Numbered from the stretch's first letter, positions 36,358 through 44,479 are shown. The stretch: DNA of 49,830 nt from Pelagibius litoralis (GCA_029287455.1 JARFRB010000077.1:1-49830), one strand, 5' to 3'. Numbers and translations: made by a program. Notes: generated from the letters alone by a model not told the origin.

Positions 36358-37260
36358 TTAGTTCCGCCGGAACCTCGGCTTGGCGATGCCCGTGCGCTCG
36401 CACCAGTGGTCGAGCAAGGCCGAGAAGTCCTTCCCGCCATAGGACGCCGCGCGCGCCAGGCTGAGCGCCTCGCGCGCCGAGGCGCCCGTGGGAAGCGGAA
36501 CCCTCGCCGCGTTCGCCGCGTCCACGATCAAGGACAGGTCCTTGTGCGCGAGATTGATGGTGAAACCCGGCTCCGTGTCGCCGGTGAGCACCTTTGTCGC
36601 GTAGTTGATCTTGAGCTGGCCATTGGTCGCGGTGGTGCCATGGATCACGTCCAAGGTGGTCTCAAGGTTGAGCCCGAAGCCCTCAGCCAGGGCCAAGGCC
36701 TCGGCGTTCATCTGGCAAGATGCGATCGCGAGAAAGTTGTTCACCAGCTTCGTGCGGATGCCGGTCCCCACGGCGCCGCAGTGATAGACCGTTGTGCCCA
36801 TGGCGTCGAGCAAGGGCCGAACCTGCTCGAAATCCGCCTCGCTGGCCCCCACCATGAAAAGGCTTTCGCCGCGGTCGGCGTGGCTGGCCAAGCGGCCGAC
36901 CGGCGCATCGACCATACGAAGCCCGCCTTCGGCCAGGCGCTCGGCGACAAAGTCCGTGGTTTTCGGATCGACGGTGCTCATGTCCATCACCAAGGCGCCC
37001 TTGGGCGCGCTCTCCAGGATACCGCCGGGCCCGAGCACTACGCTCTCGACGTCCTTGGACGCCGGCAGCATGGTCACCACGATGTCCGCTCCCGCCGCGG
37101 CCTCGGCGATGCTCGCCGCCGGCTTTCCGCCGGCCGCCACGAAGGCCTCGACGGCGGCGGGGTCGAGATCGCACCCGGCAACCTCGAAGCCCTTGCGCGC
37201 CAGGTTGCTGGCCATCGGCAGGCCCATCCGGCCGAGCCCGATAAATCCAATTCTAGGCAT
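36358..37260 (-). CDS. Beta-hydroxyacid dehydrogenase family, close to sulfolactaldehyde reductase YihU
   Basis: 300 residues. N-terminal Rossmann motif GLGRMG at 8-13; catalytic Lys171 (GIRTKLVNN). The substrate loop is DAPVGR rather than the DAPVSGG of 3-hydroxyisobutyrate dehydrogenase, and the sequence follows E. coli YihU with the same numbering across this region: R123, K171, N174; YihU Ser178 is replaced by Ala. HGTTATNG, KVLTGDTEPGFTINLAHKDL and LPTGASAREALSLARAA also match YihU. Likely acts on a 3-carbon aldehyde or its alcohol such as sulfolactaldehyde/dihydroxypropanesulfonate, but tartronate semialdehyde or another beta-hydroxyacid is possible. Confidence 0.85.
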   Translation of the reverse strand: MPRIGFIGLGRMGLPMASNLARKGFEVAGCDLDPAAVEAFVAAGGKPAASIAEAAAGADIVVTMLPASKDVESVVLGPGGILESAPKGALVMDMSTVDPKTTDFVAERLAEGGLRMVDAPVGRLASHADRGESLFMVGASEADFEQVRPLLDAMGTTVYHCGAVGTGIRTKLVNNFLAIASCQMNAEALALAEGFGLNLETTLDVIHGTTATNGQLKINYATKVLTGDTEPGFTINLAHKDLSLIVDAANAARVPLPTGASAREALSLARAASYGGKDFSALLDHWCERTGIAKPRFRRN

Positions 37261-37354
37261 CCTCGCTTATCCTCCCCCTCCACTCATTTTGGGCTGACTG
37301 ATTTTGAGGCGAATCTAGAGGGTTGGCGCGGTGAGAGGCAAGGAAAGGCAGACC

Positions 37355-37396
37355 CCAAAAAAGGAGGCCCCGCCATTGGGGGGCATTGGCGGGGCC
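37355..37396 (-). terminator. Intrinsic terminator on the minus strand
   Basis: On the minus strand a perfect 10-bp stem (GGCCCCGCCA/TGGCGGGGCC, 37366-37396) with a C-rich loop is followed by TCCTTTTTT. It ends either the cheZ transcript or a small RNA that starts nearer by. Confidence 0.85.
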
Positions 37397-37465
37397 GTGC
37401 GATGCGCGTGGCCGACGGGGCGGTCGGCGGGGGGTCCTTCTCGGCGTCATCGCTGGTTAATAATA
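37355..37465 (-). ncRNA. Candidate small RNA between cheZ and the YihU-like gene
   Basis: 328 bases (37261-37588) separate cheZ from the next minus-strand gene and hold no protein gene. Just before the terminator, GCCGAC-CGCCCC-GTCGGC (37411-37428) forms another stem-loop whose loop, like that of the terminator, is C-rich. An A/T-rich segment with TAATAT-like motifs at 37450-37475 could be a promoter. The RNA might instead be only the cheZ 3' untranslated region. Confidence 0.3.
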
Positions 37466-37588
37466 TTACGAAGATATGTGGCGATCACATGGCACTGTGA
37501 AGACAATTTCCGGACGGAAAGGGGGAATTACGCGAGCTGTGGGCGCGAGCCACCCCTTCGGAGTCCCTTCGCCTACCCCTTTTTCGCC

Positions 37589-38290
37589 TCAATCGAAGAG
37601 CCGGTCGATATCGTCCTGGGAGAGGCCCTGACCTTCTTGCTGCGGCCCTTCCATCAGGTCCGCGTCGGTACCGGTCATCCGCACCGGAACCGGCGTGTCG
37701 GCGAAGGCTTCGACGCCGCCGCAGGCCTCGACAATATTCAGGATGTGGCGTTCGATGTGGCGCAGGACCTTGACGACCTTGCTCAGCCGCTGACCGGTGA
37801 TGTCCTGAAACCCGCAGGCCTGGATAACCCGCACCACTTCGGCGGAAATATGGTCCAGGCGCGCGAGAGAGTCGGCGTCTTCCAGCAGGTCCGCCGCCAA
37901 GGCCGCGATCTGCGCCTCGATTTTCTCGGAGGCGTCCAGGATGTTTTGGGTGGCCATCTCGGTGGCCGCGAGGGTCGCGTCCAGTTTGCCGGTCGCGTGG
38001 GCCAGGCGATCGTCTTCGTCCATGGGATGATTGATCGCGGCGATTTCCGATTTTGTGCGGCCGATGGTGCGGACCATCTGGGTGATTTCCGTGCGCACGA
38101 CCGCGTCGCTGGCGGGGGAGGTATCGAGGTCAGGCCCCGGGCGTCCGGAGAGCATGGTCTTGATCTCGTCCCAGCCGGCAAGGATTTCCGCGCTGCAGGG
38201 GCTGCCGTCGAGCGTTAGCGATGACGCGACGAAGCCACCTTGAGCGGCCAGCCGCCGTTCCGCCGTAAACTGTTTAGCGCTCTTCGGCAT
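37589..38290 (-). CDS. cheZ: CheZ-type protein phosphatase
   Basis: 233 residues, mainly helical. ACGFQDITGQ at 158-167 carries the catalytic Asp163 and Gln167, with the same spacing as in CheZ of E. coli (D143, Q147), in a long four-helix-bundle region. The C-terminal end LSQDDIDRLFD looks like the CheY-binding tail helix. It should dephosphorylate a CheY-like response regulator. No other chemotaxis or flagellar gene is in the window. ATG 38290 is the first in frame. Confidence 0.88.
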   Translation of the reverse strand: MPKSAKQFTAERRLAAQGGFVASSLTLDGSPCSAEILAGWDEIKTMLSGRPGPDLDTSPASDAVVRTEITQMVRTIGRTKSEIAAINHPMDEDDRLAHATGKLDATLAATEMATQNILDASEKIEAQIAALAADLLEDADSLARLDHISAEVVRVIQACGFQDITGQRLSKVVKVLRHIERHILNIVEACGGVEAFADTPVPVRMTGTDADLMEGPQQEGQGLSQDDIDRLFD

Positions 38291-38619
38291 CCCAAGCCTT
38301 TCCAGTCAGTCGCGCTCCCGCCAGGCAAGCTTCGCCCTGGCGTAAAAGCCCTTATAAGTGGAAATTCTGAAGGAAAGGTGAGGAGTTTTGGGCGGGCTCG
38401 GGCGCTAGTCCGGTTCCGCCGCTTCATCCATCGCGATCAAGGTCGCCGCCAAGCACTGACCGCCGAGCGCACGGCAGCGCGGGCAGCGGTCCTCTATCAG
38501 TGGCTTGAACTCCTCGTGAAACACACCGAGGTCGGAGCAAGCCAGCCGATCACCTTCTCGTTGGCTTGCTCCTATCCCGGACATCTCTAAGAGGCCTTTG
38601 GATGCATGACGTTCTTGGC
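38291..38619. other. Gene-free region with inverted repeat
   Basis: 329 bases between the binding-protein gene and cheZ. It holds a perfect 11-bp inverted repeat, GGAGCAAGCCA/TGGCTTGCTCC, at 38534-38544 and 38562-38572 with a 17-base loop; no T-run on either side. The rest must contain the cheZ promoter; I see no gene. Confidence 0.5.
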
Positions 38620-39462
38620 TTAGTTCGGCAAAGCGCTGATCACGTACATGGCCTTCAGGATTTCGCTCGGCTGCGCCTTGGCACCGAAAGAGGCCTGGAA
38701 GAGCTGGGTGACCGCTCCTGAACGGTAAATACTGCTCAAGGTCGCGTCGACCAGGAGCCGGAAATCAGACTCGCCGCGCTGCATCGCCAGTCCATAGGGC
38801 TCGTAGGTGAAGTGGCGCTCGGACAGCATCATGTCCGTGCCGGTTCCGTGATCCAGCAAGAGGAAAACGAGAATTGCCCGGTCGGCGAAGTAGGCGTCGA
38901 GGCTGCCGTCTTGCAGGCCCGCCAGGCCGTCCTGGTGGCTGGCGACAGGCACGACATCCGCCTCGATGTTCGCGGCGGCCAGGGCTCCGCTCAGGGACTC
39001 CTGGGTGGTGGTGCCGCTGCGCACGCCGACCTTCATGCCGGCGAGCTCTTGGAAGCTCTGTGGGCCGTCCTTGCGGAACATCACGCTGGCGCCGTCGATG
39101 AAGGTCGGGATCGAAAAGTCCATGGTTTCGCGGCGCGAAAGGGTCTGGCTGGTGGCGCCGCAGAGGATGTCGATCTTGCCGGAGCTCAACATGTCGAAAC
39201 GGTTGTCGGCGGTCACCGGCACGTAATTGACGTTCAGCGTCTCCACGCCCGTGACTTTCTTCACCTGAGTCGCCACCGCCCTGCATAGCTCGACCGAATA
39301 GCCGGCGGGCTCGCCAATATCGTTCTTGAAGGCGAAGGGCTGGGCGTCCTCGCGGAACCCGATATTGAACGTGCCGCTATCGCGCACGCGTTCGAGAACT
39401 CCCGCTTGCGCGGTTGCGGTCCAAGCCACCGCGAGGGCGATGGCCAGCAAGGGCTTCAGCAT
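38620..39462 (-). CDS. Amino-acid-type ABC transporter substrate-binding protein
   Basis: 280 residues with a Sec signal peptide ending at AQA (residue 20). The solute-binding-protein family 3 pattern is clear: GTFNIGFREDAQPFAFKND, GEPAGYSVELCRAVA, NRFDMLSSGKIDILCGATSQT, MKVGVRSGTTTQESL, GLQDGSLDAYFADRAIL. It should capture an amino acid (acidic/polar type suggested) in the periplasm. ATG 39462 has GGGGAG seven bases upstream; the longer frame is not conserved. No permease or ATPase gene is adjacent, so this is an orphan. Confidence 0.9.
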   Translation of the reverse strand: MLKPLLAIALAVAWTATAQAGVLERVRDSGTFNIGFREDAQPFAFKNDIGEPAGYSVELCRAVATQVKKVTGVETLNVNYVPVTADNRFDMLSSGKIDILCGATSQTLSRRETMDFSIPTFIDGASVMFRKDGPQSFQELAGMKVGVRSGTTTQESLSGALAAANIEADVVPVASHQDGLAGLQDGSLDAYFADRAILVFLLLDHGTGTDMMLSERHFTYEPYGLAMQRGESDFRLLVDATLSSIYRSGAVTQLFQASFGAKAQPSEILKAMYVISALPN

Positions 39463-39579
39463 TCTTGGCTCCCCATGGATATGATTGATGGAAAAATGAA
39501 ACAGACTCGCCAGGGCTACCATAATCTCAAGCAAGAGTCGCCGCCGCTTTCGCGGGTCCCAGGAGAATCGCCGGCGGGA

Positions 39580-39798
39580 TCAGCTTGGGGAGACTCGACG
39601 GCGCGCGCGCAGAAACATCAGGAAGCCCAGTGGCCCCAGCATAAGCACCATGACAAGCCAGCCCACCCGCGGACCCAGGGGGCAGCGCGACCCCGGGGGA
39701 GGCCGCCAGGCCCCGGCCCTTGGCGAGAGCGCGACGAACGCCAGCGGCAAGAGCCAGCCAAGGCAGAAAACGGTCCAGGCAAAAATCGTTTCTGTCAT
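39580..39798 (-). CDS. Small two-helix membrane protein, hypothetical
   Basis: 72 residues. Two membrane segments (about 5-25 and 46-63) flank a Pro/Gly-rich loop, and an Arg-rich tail (RARRRVSPS) follows. The arrangement PRVGWLVMVLMLGPLGFLMFLR resembles short inner-membrane proteins of the phospholipase_D-nuclease N-terminal type. ATG 39798 has GAGGATC before it. Real but unrecognised, or a chance frame; G/C-rich codon use is neutral evidence. Confidence 0.45.
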   Translation of the reverse strand: MTETIFAWTVFCLGWLLPLAFVALSPRAGAWRPPPGSRCPLGPRVGWLVMVLMLGPLGFLMFLRARRRVSPS

Positions 39799-39885
39799 GA
39801 TCCTCGAGGAGTTCTTTTCCCCGCCGTGCCGCGGTTAATATTTGTATGCGATTGATTTATTTGCCCTTTTAGCACTTTCAAGGCG

Positions 39886-39916
39886 TTGACTCCAGAAATA
39901 TGGAAAAACTTAGATT
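39886..39916 (+). promoter_or_regulatory. Candidate promoter of an intergenic small RNA
   Basis: TTGACT, 19 bases, TAGATT in an A/T-rich segment. TTAA-N7-TTAG at 39918-39932, resembling a CtrA half-site pair, overlaps the predicted start. Confidence 0.35.
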
Positions 39917-39922
39917 GTTAAC

Positions 39923-40069
39923 CTTTCTTTAGGCGCCGGTTCCTAAGGTCGTATGTGACGAAGGCGATTGACCGCTTCCCAGCACGCCTTCGTTGTTCGG
40001 ATGAGACTTCCGTTCCTTGTGATGCCTCCCTGTTGACTGCCGCCGGGCCAAGCTCGGCGGCTTTTTTTT
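39923..40069 (+). ncRNA. Candidate small RNA with intrinsic terminator
   Basis: No plus-strand gene precedes the excellent terminator at 40039-40069 for more than 3 kb, so something non-coding is probably transcribed here. Inside the predicted 147-nt RNA, ACGAAGGCG/CGCCTTCGT (39958-39966/39985-39993) forms a perfect 9-bp stem with an 18-base loop containing CTTCCC, and a single-stranded GCCTCCC (40023-40029) precedes the terminator, a possible Shine-Dalgarno-pairing element. I could not assign it to a known family. Confidence 0.5.
40039..40069 (+). terminator. Strong orphan intrinsic terminator
   Basis: Ten-pair stem (GCCGCCGGGC/GCTCGGCGGC, one G-U) with triloop CAA, followed by eight T residues. 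Confidence 0.92.
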
Positions 40070-40406
40070 CGCCTCGCACTCAGACGAGAAGTCAAGTCTA
40101 TTGATTCCCGTTATTATAAATCCGCCTTATGGAACACTTGACCAGGGGATCGAGTCTTTCTACTGTTCGCTCAAGGGCAAGTTGACAGTGTGAGGCGCAC
40201 AAAACGAGAGGGCCGCCGACCCGGCAGCGGGCGAGCGGCCCTCCGGTTTTATTTGCCTTCCGTCGAATAATTGTTTGCCATCCCATGAGTGTGGCGAAGG
40301 CTTACTGGCGGTCTGCGGCATTCCCTTGCCGATCTTGCCTCCGGGGCGCTTTGGCGCGGGCCGGGTTTGCGTTAAGCTCCGCCGGTCAGATCCAAGCGAG
40401 GGCGCG
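40070..40406 (+). other. metY upstream region with a second orphan terminator
   Basis: 337 bases. GTCAAGT (40091-40097) and ACTTGAC (40136-40142) can pair, then ACTGT/ACAGT can form another short stem; a second terminator follows at 40208-40254. From 40255 to the metY start no terminator or recognised riboswitch is seen. The layout (structured stretch then terminator before a biosynthesis gene) allows transcription attenuation, or an independent small RNA. Confidence 0.35.
40208..40254 (+). terminator. Second orphan terminator upstream of metY
   Basis: GAGGGCCGC/GCGGCCCTC (9 bp) encloses CGA internal loops and a CCCG-GCAG-CGGG hairpin, followed by CGGTTTTATTT. Confidence 0.8.
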
Positions 40407-41702
40407 ATGGCCGATTCCAAGTTTCTGAAGTTCGATACACTGGCGCTGCACGCGGGGCAAAGGCCCGATCCCGTAACGGGCGCGCGCGCGGTGCCGATCT
40501 ATCAGACCACTTCCTATGTCTTCCAGGACGCCGATCAAGCGGCCGCGCTCTTCAACCTCGAGCGCGCCGGCTACATCTACAGCCGCATCGCCAATCCAAC
40601 GGTCGCGGTGCTGGAGGAACGGGTCGCGGCGCTGGACAAGGGCGTGGCCGGTGTCGCCACCGCCTCCGGGCACGCGGCCTTGTTCTTGACGATCACGACG
40701 CTGATGAGCCAGGTCGGGCATATCGTCGCCTCATCATCGCTTTACGGCGGCTCGATCAATCTCTTCACCCATACCCTGCCGCGCTTCGGTATCACCGCGA
40801 CCCTGGTGGATCCGCGCGACCCGAAAGCCTTCGAGGCGGCGATCCGGCCGGAAACCCGGATGATCTTCGGCGAGGTCGTTGGCAATCCGGGGCTCGAGGT
40901 CATGGACCTCCCGGCGGTGTCCGAGGTCGCGCATCGCCATCGCTTGCCGCTCGTGATCGATAACACCTTCCTGACGCCCTATCTGCTGCGCCCGGTGGAG
41001 TTCGGGGCGGACCTGGTGATTCATTCCGCTACCAAGTGGCTCGGCGGGCATGGCCTGGCCATTGGTGGCGTGACGGTGGACGGCGGCCGTTTCGATTGGG
41101 AGGCCAGCGGCCTCTTCCCCACCTTGACGGAGCCCTACGCCGGCTACCACGGCATCGACTATGCCGAGGAGTTCGGGCCGTCCGCCTTCGCCATGCGCAT
41201 GCGCACCGAGGGCCTGCGCGATTTCGGTCCGGTCATGGCACCGCAAAGTGCCTTCTATCTGCTGCAGGGCATCGAGACCTTGCCGCTTCGCATGGAGCGG
41301 CATATGAGCAACACGTTGAAGGTGTTGGAATACCTGCAAGGGGCGGAGGACGTGGCCTGGGTCCTGCATCCGGCGCTGGCCGAACACCCGGATCACGCCC
41401 TGGCCGAGCGCCTGCTGCCCAAGGGCGCGGGCTCGATCATATCCTTCGGGGTGAAGGGCGGCCGCCCGGCCGGGCGCAAGTTCATCGAGGCTTGCGGCCT
41501 TGCTTCTCACCTCGCCAACGTGGGCGACGCCAAGACACTGGTCATCCATCCGGCGAGCACCACCCATTCCCAGATGAGCGAGACGGAGCTCAAGCGGGCC
41601 GGGGTGGGCGAGGACATGATCCGCCTCTCTGTGGGGCTTGAAGACCCGGACGATATCATCGCCGATCTGCGCGCCTCCCTGCGCGCCTCCCAGCGCGTCT
41701 AG
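40407..41702 (+). CDS. metY: O-acetylhomoserine sulfhydrylase-type PLP enzyme
   Basis: 431 residues, Cys/Met-metabolism PLP family. PLP Lys210 is in HSATKWLGGHG (206-216); the N-terminal LALHAGQRPDPVTGARAVPIYQTTSYVF and the long middle segment (GLFPTLTEPYAGYHGIDYAEEFG) are characteristic of the roughly 430-residue O-acetylhomoserine aminocarboxypropyltransferases, not of the shorter MetB/MetC/MetZ. It makes homocysteine from O-acetylhomoserine and sulfide (methionine synthesis). ATG 40407 chosen; the longer frame lacks homology. First gene of a three-gene operon. Confidence 0.93.
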   Translation: MADSKFLKFDTLALHAGQRPDPVTGARAVPIYQTTSYVFQDADQAAALFNLERAGYIYSRIANPTVAVLEERVAALDKGVAGVATASGHAALFLTITTLMSQVGHIVASSSLYGGSINLFTHTLPRFGITATLVDPRDPKAFEAAIRPETRMIFGEVVGNPGLEVMDLPAVSEVAHRHRLPLVIDNTFLTPYLLRPVEFGADLVIHSATKWLGGHGLAIGGVTVDGGRFDWEASGLFPTLTEPYAGYHGIDYAEEFGPSAFAMRMRTEGLRDFGPVMAPQSAFYLLQGIETLPLRMERHMSNTLKVLEYLQGAEDVAWVLHPALAEHPDHALAERLLPKGAGSIISFGVKGGRPAGRKFIEACGLASHLANVGDAKTLVIHPASTTHSQMSETELKRAGVGEDMIRLSVGLEDPDDIIADLRASLRASQRV

Positions 41703-41720
41703 GAACAGAGGCTCGACGAC

Positions 41721-42509
41721 ATGGAGCTTCGCGTTCGCGACCGCGCGGCATTCGCCGCGACCGGCGGCCGGCCTTTCGACCCGGCTTTGCCCACGGTGGT
41801 TTTCGTGCACGGCGCCGGCATGGACCACACGGTCTGGGCCTTGCAAAGCCGCTATCTGGCCCATCACGGCCGGGGGGTGCTCGCGGTCAACCTGCCGGGC
41901 CACGGCCGCTCGGACGGCCCGCCCCTGACAAGTATCGAGGACATGGCCGATTGGCTGGCGGAGGTGCTGGAAGCCGCCGGCGTGGAGAGCGCTGCCTTCG
42001 TCGGGCACTCCATGGGCGCCATCGCGGCACTGTCGTGCGCTGCGCGCCATCCGGATCGCGTGCGGGCTCTGCTGCTGCTGGGGTCGGCTCCGGCCATGCC
42101 GGTCCACCCGGATTTGCTCGCCGCCGCCAAGGCCGATGCCCACGACGCCATCGACATGGTGAATGCCTGGGCCCATGGGGGTGCAGCCCATCGCGGCGGC
42201 CATCCGCTGTCGGGGACCTGGCTGATCGGGGGCGGCAACCGCTTGCTGGAGCGGGCGGCGCCGGGCGTGCTGCACGCCGATCTCGCCGCATGCAACGCCT
42301 ACGCGGATGGCCTGGCGGACGCCGCCAAGGTCGCCTGCCCCACCCTGGTCGTCATGGGCCAGGGCGATCGCATGACCCCGGCCAAGGCGGGGGCCAAGCT
42401 GGTCGAGGCCATCGCGGGCGCGCGCGGCCACGTCATCCCGGGGGCCGGCCACATGATGATGACCGAACAGCCCGACGCCACCCTCGACGCCATCAAGGCG
42501 GAGGTCTAG
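41721..42509 (+). CDS. Alpha/beta hydrolase
   Basis: 262 residues. Oxyanion region HGAGMDHTVW, nucleophile elbow GHSMG with S97, later Asp (MGQGDRMTP) and His (GAGHMMM) complete the triad. Cytoplasmic; the substrate is unknown, likely an ester or thioester. It lies 18 bases after metY and 11 before a thioesterase gene, so co-transcription is very likely; whether it takes part in sulfur metabolism is not clear. Confidence 0.9.
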   Translation: MELRVRDRAAFAATGGRPFDPALPTVVFVHGAGMDHTVWALQSRYLAHHGRGVLAVNLPGHGRSDGPPLTSIEDMADWLAEVLEAAGVESAAFVGHSMGAIAALSCAARHPDRVRALLLLGSAPAMPVHPDLLAAAKADAHDAIDMVNAWAHGGAAHRGGHPLSGTWLIGGGNRLLERAAPGVLHADLAACNAYADGLADAAKVACPTLVVMGQGDRMTPAKAGAKLVEAIAGARGHVIPGAGHMMMTEQPDATLDAIKAEV

Positions 42510-42520
42510 GGAGAAAACCC

Positions 42521-42961
42521 ATGAGCGAGAGGATCCAGGCCCCACAGACGCGCGCGGGCTACAAGCGCTGGCTTTCGATTCCGACGCGCTGGATCGACAA
42601 CGACATCTACGGCCACGTCAACAACGTGATCTACTACAGCTACTTCGACACGGTGATTAACGAGTATCTGATCCGCGAAGGCCAGATGGACATCTACAAC
42701 GATCCGGTCATCGGCATCACGCCGGAGACCTTTTGCCAGTTCAAGGACTCCTTCGCCTTCCCGGAAACCGTCGAGGCGGGCCTGGCCGTCGGCCGCCTGG
42801 GCCGCCGCAGCGTCACCTACCTGGTCGGCTTGTTCAAGGAAGGCAGCGAGACCCCCGCGGCACTCGGCCACTTCGTCCACGTCTTCGTGGAGCGCGAAAC
42901 CCAGCGCCCGACCGACATGCCCGAGAAGGTGCGCGCGGCGCTTGAGAAGCTGGTGGTTTGA
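42521..42961 (+). CDS. Acyl-CoA thioesterase, 4HBT hotdog family
   Basis: 146 residues. The hotdog signature WIDNDIYGHVNNVIYYSYFD (24-43) contains the conserved Asp before GHVNN; FKDSFAFPETVEAGLAVGRLG and VTYLVGLFKEG complete the fold. Hydrolyses an acyl-CoA or acyl-ACP thioester; substrate not assignable. AGGGAG lies nine bases before ATG 42521. Last gene of metY-hydrolase-thioesterase, convergent with hemF. Confidence 0.92.
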   Translation: MSERIQAPQTRAGYKRWLSIPTRWIDNDIYGHVNNVIYYSYFDTVINEYLIREGQMDIYNDPVIGITPETFCQFKDSFAFPETVEAGLAVGRLGRRSVTYLVGLFKEGSETPAALGHFVHVFVERETQRPTDMPEKVRAALEKLVV

Positions 42962-43009
42962 GAGCGCGGAATAGGCAAAACCCACCGATCCCGCGCGGTT
43001 TGCAAGCCC

Positions 43010-43894
43010 CTAAGGCCAGGCGGCAAGGGGGGGAAGCGACATCAGAATGGCCTCTACGTTGCCGCCGGTCTTGAGGCCGAACTGCGTGCCCCGGTCGTAG
43101 ACCAGGTTGAACTCCGCATAGCGCCCGCGCTTGAAAAGCTGATGCTGGCGTTGTTCCTCGGTCCAGGGCTCGTTCATGTGCCGGCGCACGAGGCGCCGGT
43201 AGATGTCGAGGAAGGCGCGGCCTACGTCCTGGGTGAAGGCGAAGTCCGCCTCCCAGTCGCCGCTGTCCAGATAGTCGTAAAAGATGCCGCCCACGCCGCG
43301 CGCCTCGCCGCGGTGCTTGATCATGAAGTAGTCGTCGCACCAGGCCTTGAACTTGGGATAGTAGTCCGGGTCGTGGGCATCGCAGGCGGCCTTAAAGGCG
43401 GCGTGGAAGTCGGCTGTGTCCGCGTCCACCGGGACCATCGGGTTAAGATCGCCGCCGCCGCCGAACCAGGCCTTCGAAGTCACGATATGCCGGGTGTTCA
43501 TATGTACCGCGGGCACCAGTGGGCTGCGCATATGGGCGACCAGCGAGATGCCGCTGGCCCAGAAGCTGGGGTCCTCCTCGGCCCCCGGGATCTGTTTGGC
43601 GAACTCCTGGGAGAAGGCCCCGTGCACGGTGGAGACGTTAACGCCTACCTTCTCGAAGACCTTGCCGCGCATTAGCGCCATGGTGCCGCCGCCGCCGGGG
43701 GAGCCGTCCTCGTTGACGCGGGTCCAATCCTTGCGTTCGAAGCGGCCTTCGGGGATCCCGGCGCAGCGCTCCGCGTTTTCGCCCGTCAGCTCGCCTTCCA
43801 GGGTCTCGAAGGCAGCGCAGATCTTGTCACGCAGCTCCGCGAACCAGGCCGAGGCCCGGCCCTTGCGTTGATCCAGGATGTCGCTATCGGGCAT
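43010..43894 (-). CDS. hemF: Oxygen-dependent coproporphyrinogen III oxidase
   Basis: 294 residues. [62 protein letters not shown] and [25 protein letters not shown], each a HemF signature, are in order. It converts coproporphyrinogen III to protoporphyrinogen IX with O2, so the organism makes heme aerobically. Lies three bases after trmL on the same strand. Confidence 0.96.
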   Translation of the reverse strand: MPDSDILDQRKGRASAWFAELRDKICAAFETLEGELTGENAERCAGIPEGRFERKDWTRVNEDGSPGGGGTMALMRGKVFEKVGVNVSTVHGAFSQEFAKQIPGAEEDPSFWASGISLVAHMRSPLVPAVHMNTRHIVTSKAWFGGGGDLNPMVPVDADTADFHAAFKAACDAHDPDYYPKFKAWCDDYFMIKHRGEARGVGGIFYDYLDSGDWEADFAFTQDVGRAFLDIYRRLVRRHMNEPWTEEQRQHQLFKRGRYAEFNLVYDRGTQFGLKTGGNVEAILMSLPPLAAWP

Positions 43895-43897
43895 GTC

Positions 43898-44371
43898 CTA
43901 CCTTTCCGCTTCCTCGGGATTGGGTTTCGGGAAGAGATCCGTCTGGCGCAGAGCCTCGCCAAGGGCCATGGCCGCCGCCAGGGCCACGTTGAGGGATCGC
44001 GCGCCCGGCCGCAAGGGCAAGACGAGGCGCGCGTCCACCGCCTCGTGGATCTCCGCGGGGACACCGGCGCTTTCGCGCCCCATCATCAAGCTGTCGTCGG
44101 CGCGGAACTGGAAGGCGTGCACAGGCAGGCTGCCGGCCGTGGTCAGCAGAATCAGCCGCCCGCGCGGCTCGCCGGCGTAGGCCGCCCAAGAAGCGTGGCG
44201 GCGCAACTCCGCCAAATCGAGATAATCCATGCCGACCCGGCGCATCCGGCGTTCGTCCCAAACGAAGCCACAGGGCTCGATCACGTCCACCGGTACGCCC
44301 AGGCATGCGGCCAGACGTAGCATGGCCGCGGTGTTCTGAGGGATGTCCGGTTGATACAAGACGAGGCGCAT
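43898..44371 (-). CDS. trmL: tRNA (cytidine(34)-2'-O)-methyltransferase TrmL
   Basis: 157 residues, SPOUT fold. [20 protein letters not shown], the middle [23 protein letters not shown] and the knot motif [20 protein letters not shown] are TrmL signatures. It 2'-O-methylates the wobble base of tRNA-Leu. I start at ATG 44371 ([11 protein letters not shown]); a TTG at 44404 would add a non-conserved leader. Operon with hemF; divergent from petABC. Confidence 0.94.
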   Translation of the reverse strand: MRLVLYQPDIPQNTAAMLRLAACLGVPVDVIEPCGFVWDERRMRRVGMDYLDLAELRRHASWAAYAGEPRGRLILLTTAGSLPVHAFQFRADDSLMMGRESAGVPAEIHEAVDARLVLPLRPGARSLNVALAAAMALGEALRQTDLFPKPNPEEAER

Positions 44372-44449
44372 CGGGGACTGTCGGGGCTCCAGCAGGCCAA
44401 GCAACGGCGATCATGGCGCCTTTTCGGTCAGATGCAAGGACCGCGCGGC

Positions 44450-44479
44450 TTGCCTTTCGGGCCGAAATTCTTCTATATG
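44450..44479 (+). promoter_or_regulatory. Candidate sigma-70 promoter of petABC
   Basis: TTGCCT, 17-18 bases, CTATAT/TATATG, about 125 bases before the petA start in the divergent trmL/petA region. Confidence 0.4.

Noticed and set aside
40070-40406. SAM-II or SAM/SAH riboswitch before metY
   Set aside because: I looked for the conserved cores of these RNAs and could not find them; a covariance search would decide.
40734-42545. 603-codon minus-strand open frame opposite metY and the hydrolase
   Set aside because: Composition is Gly/Arg/His/Gln-rich without any family similarity and lies antisense to two clearly recognised genes; typical of G/C-rich DNA.
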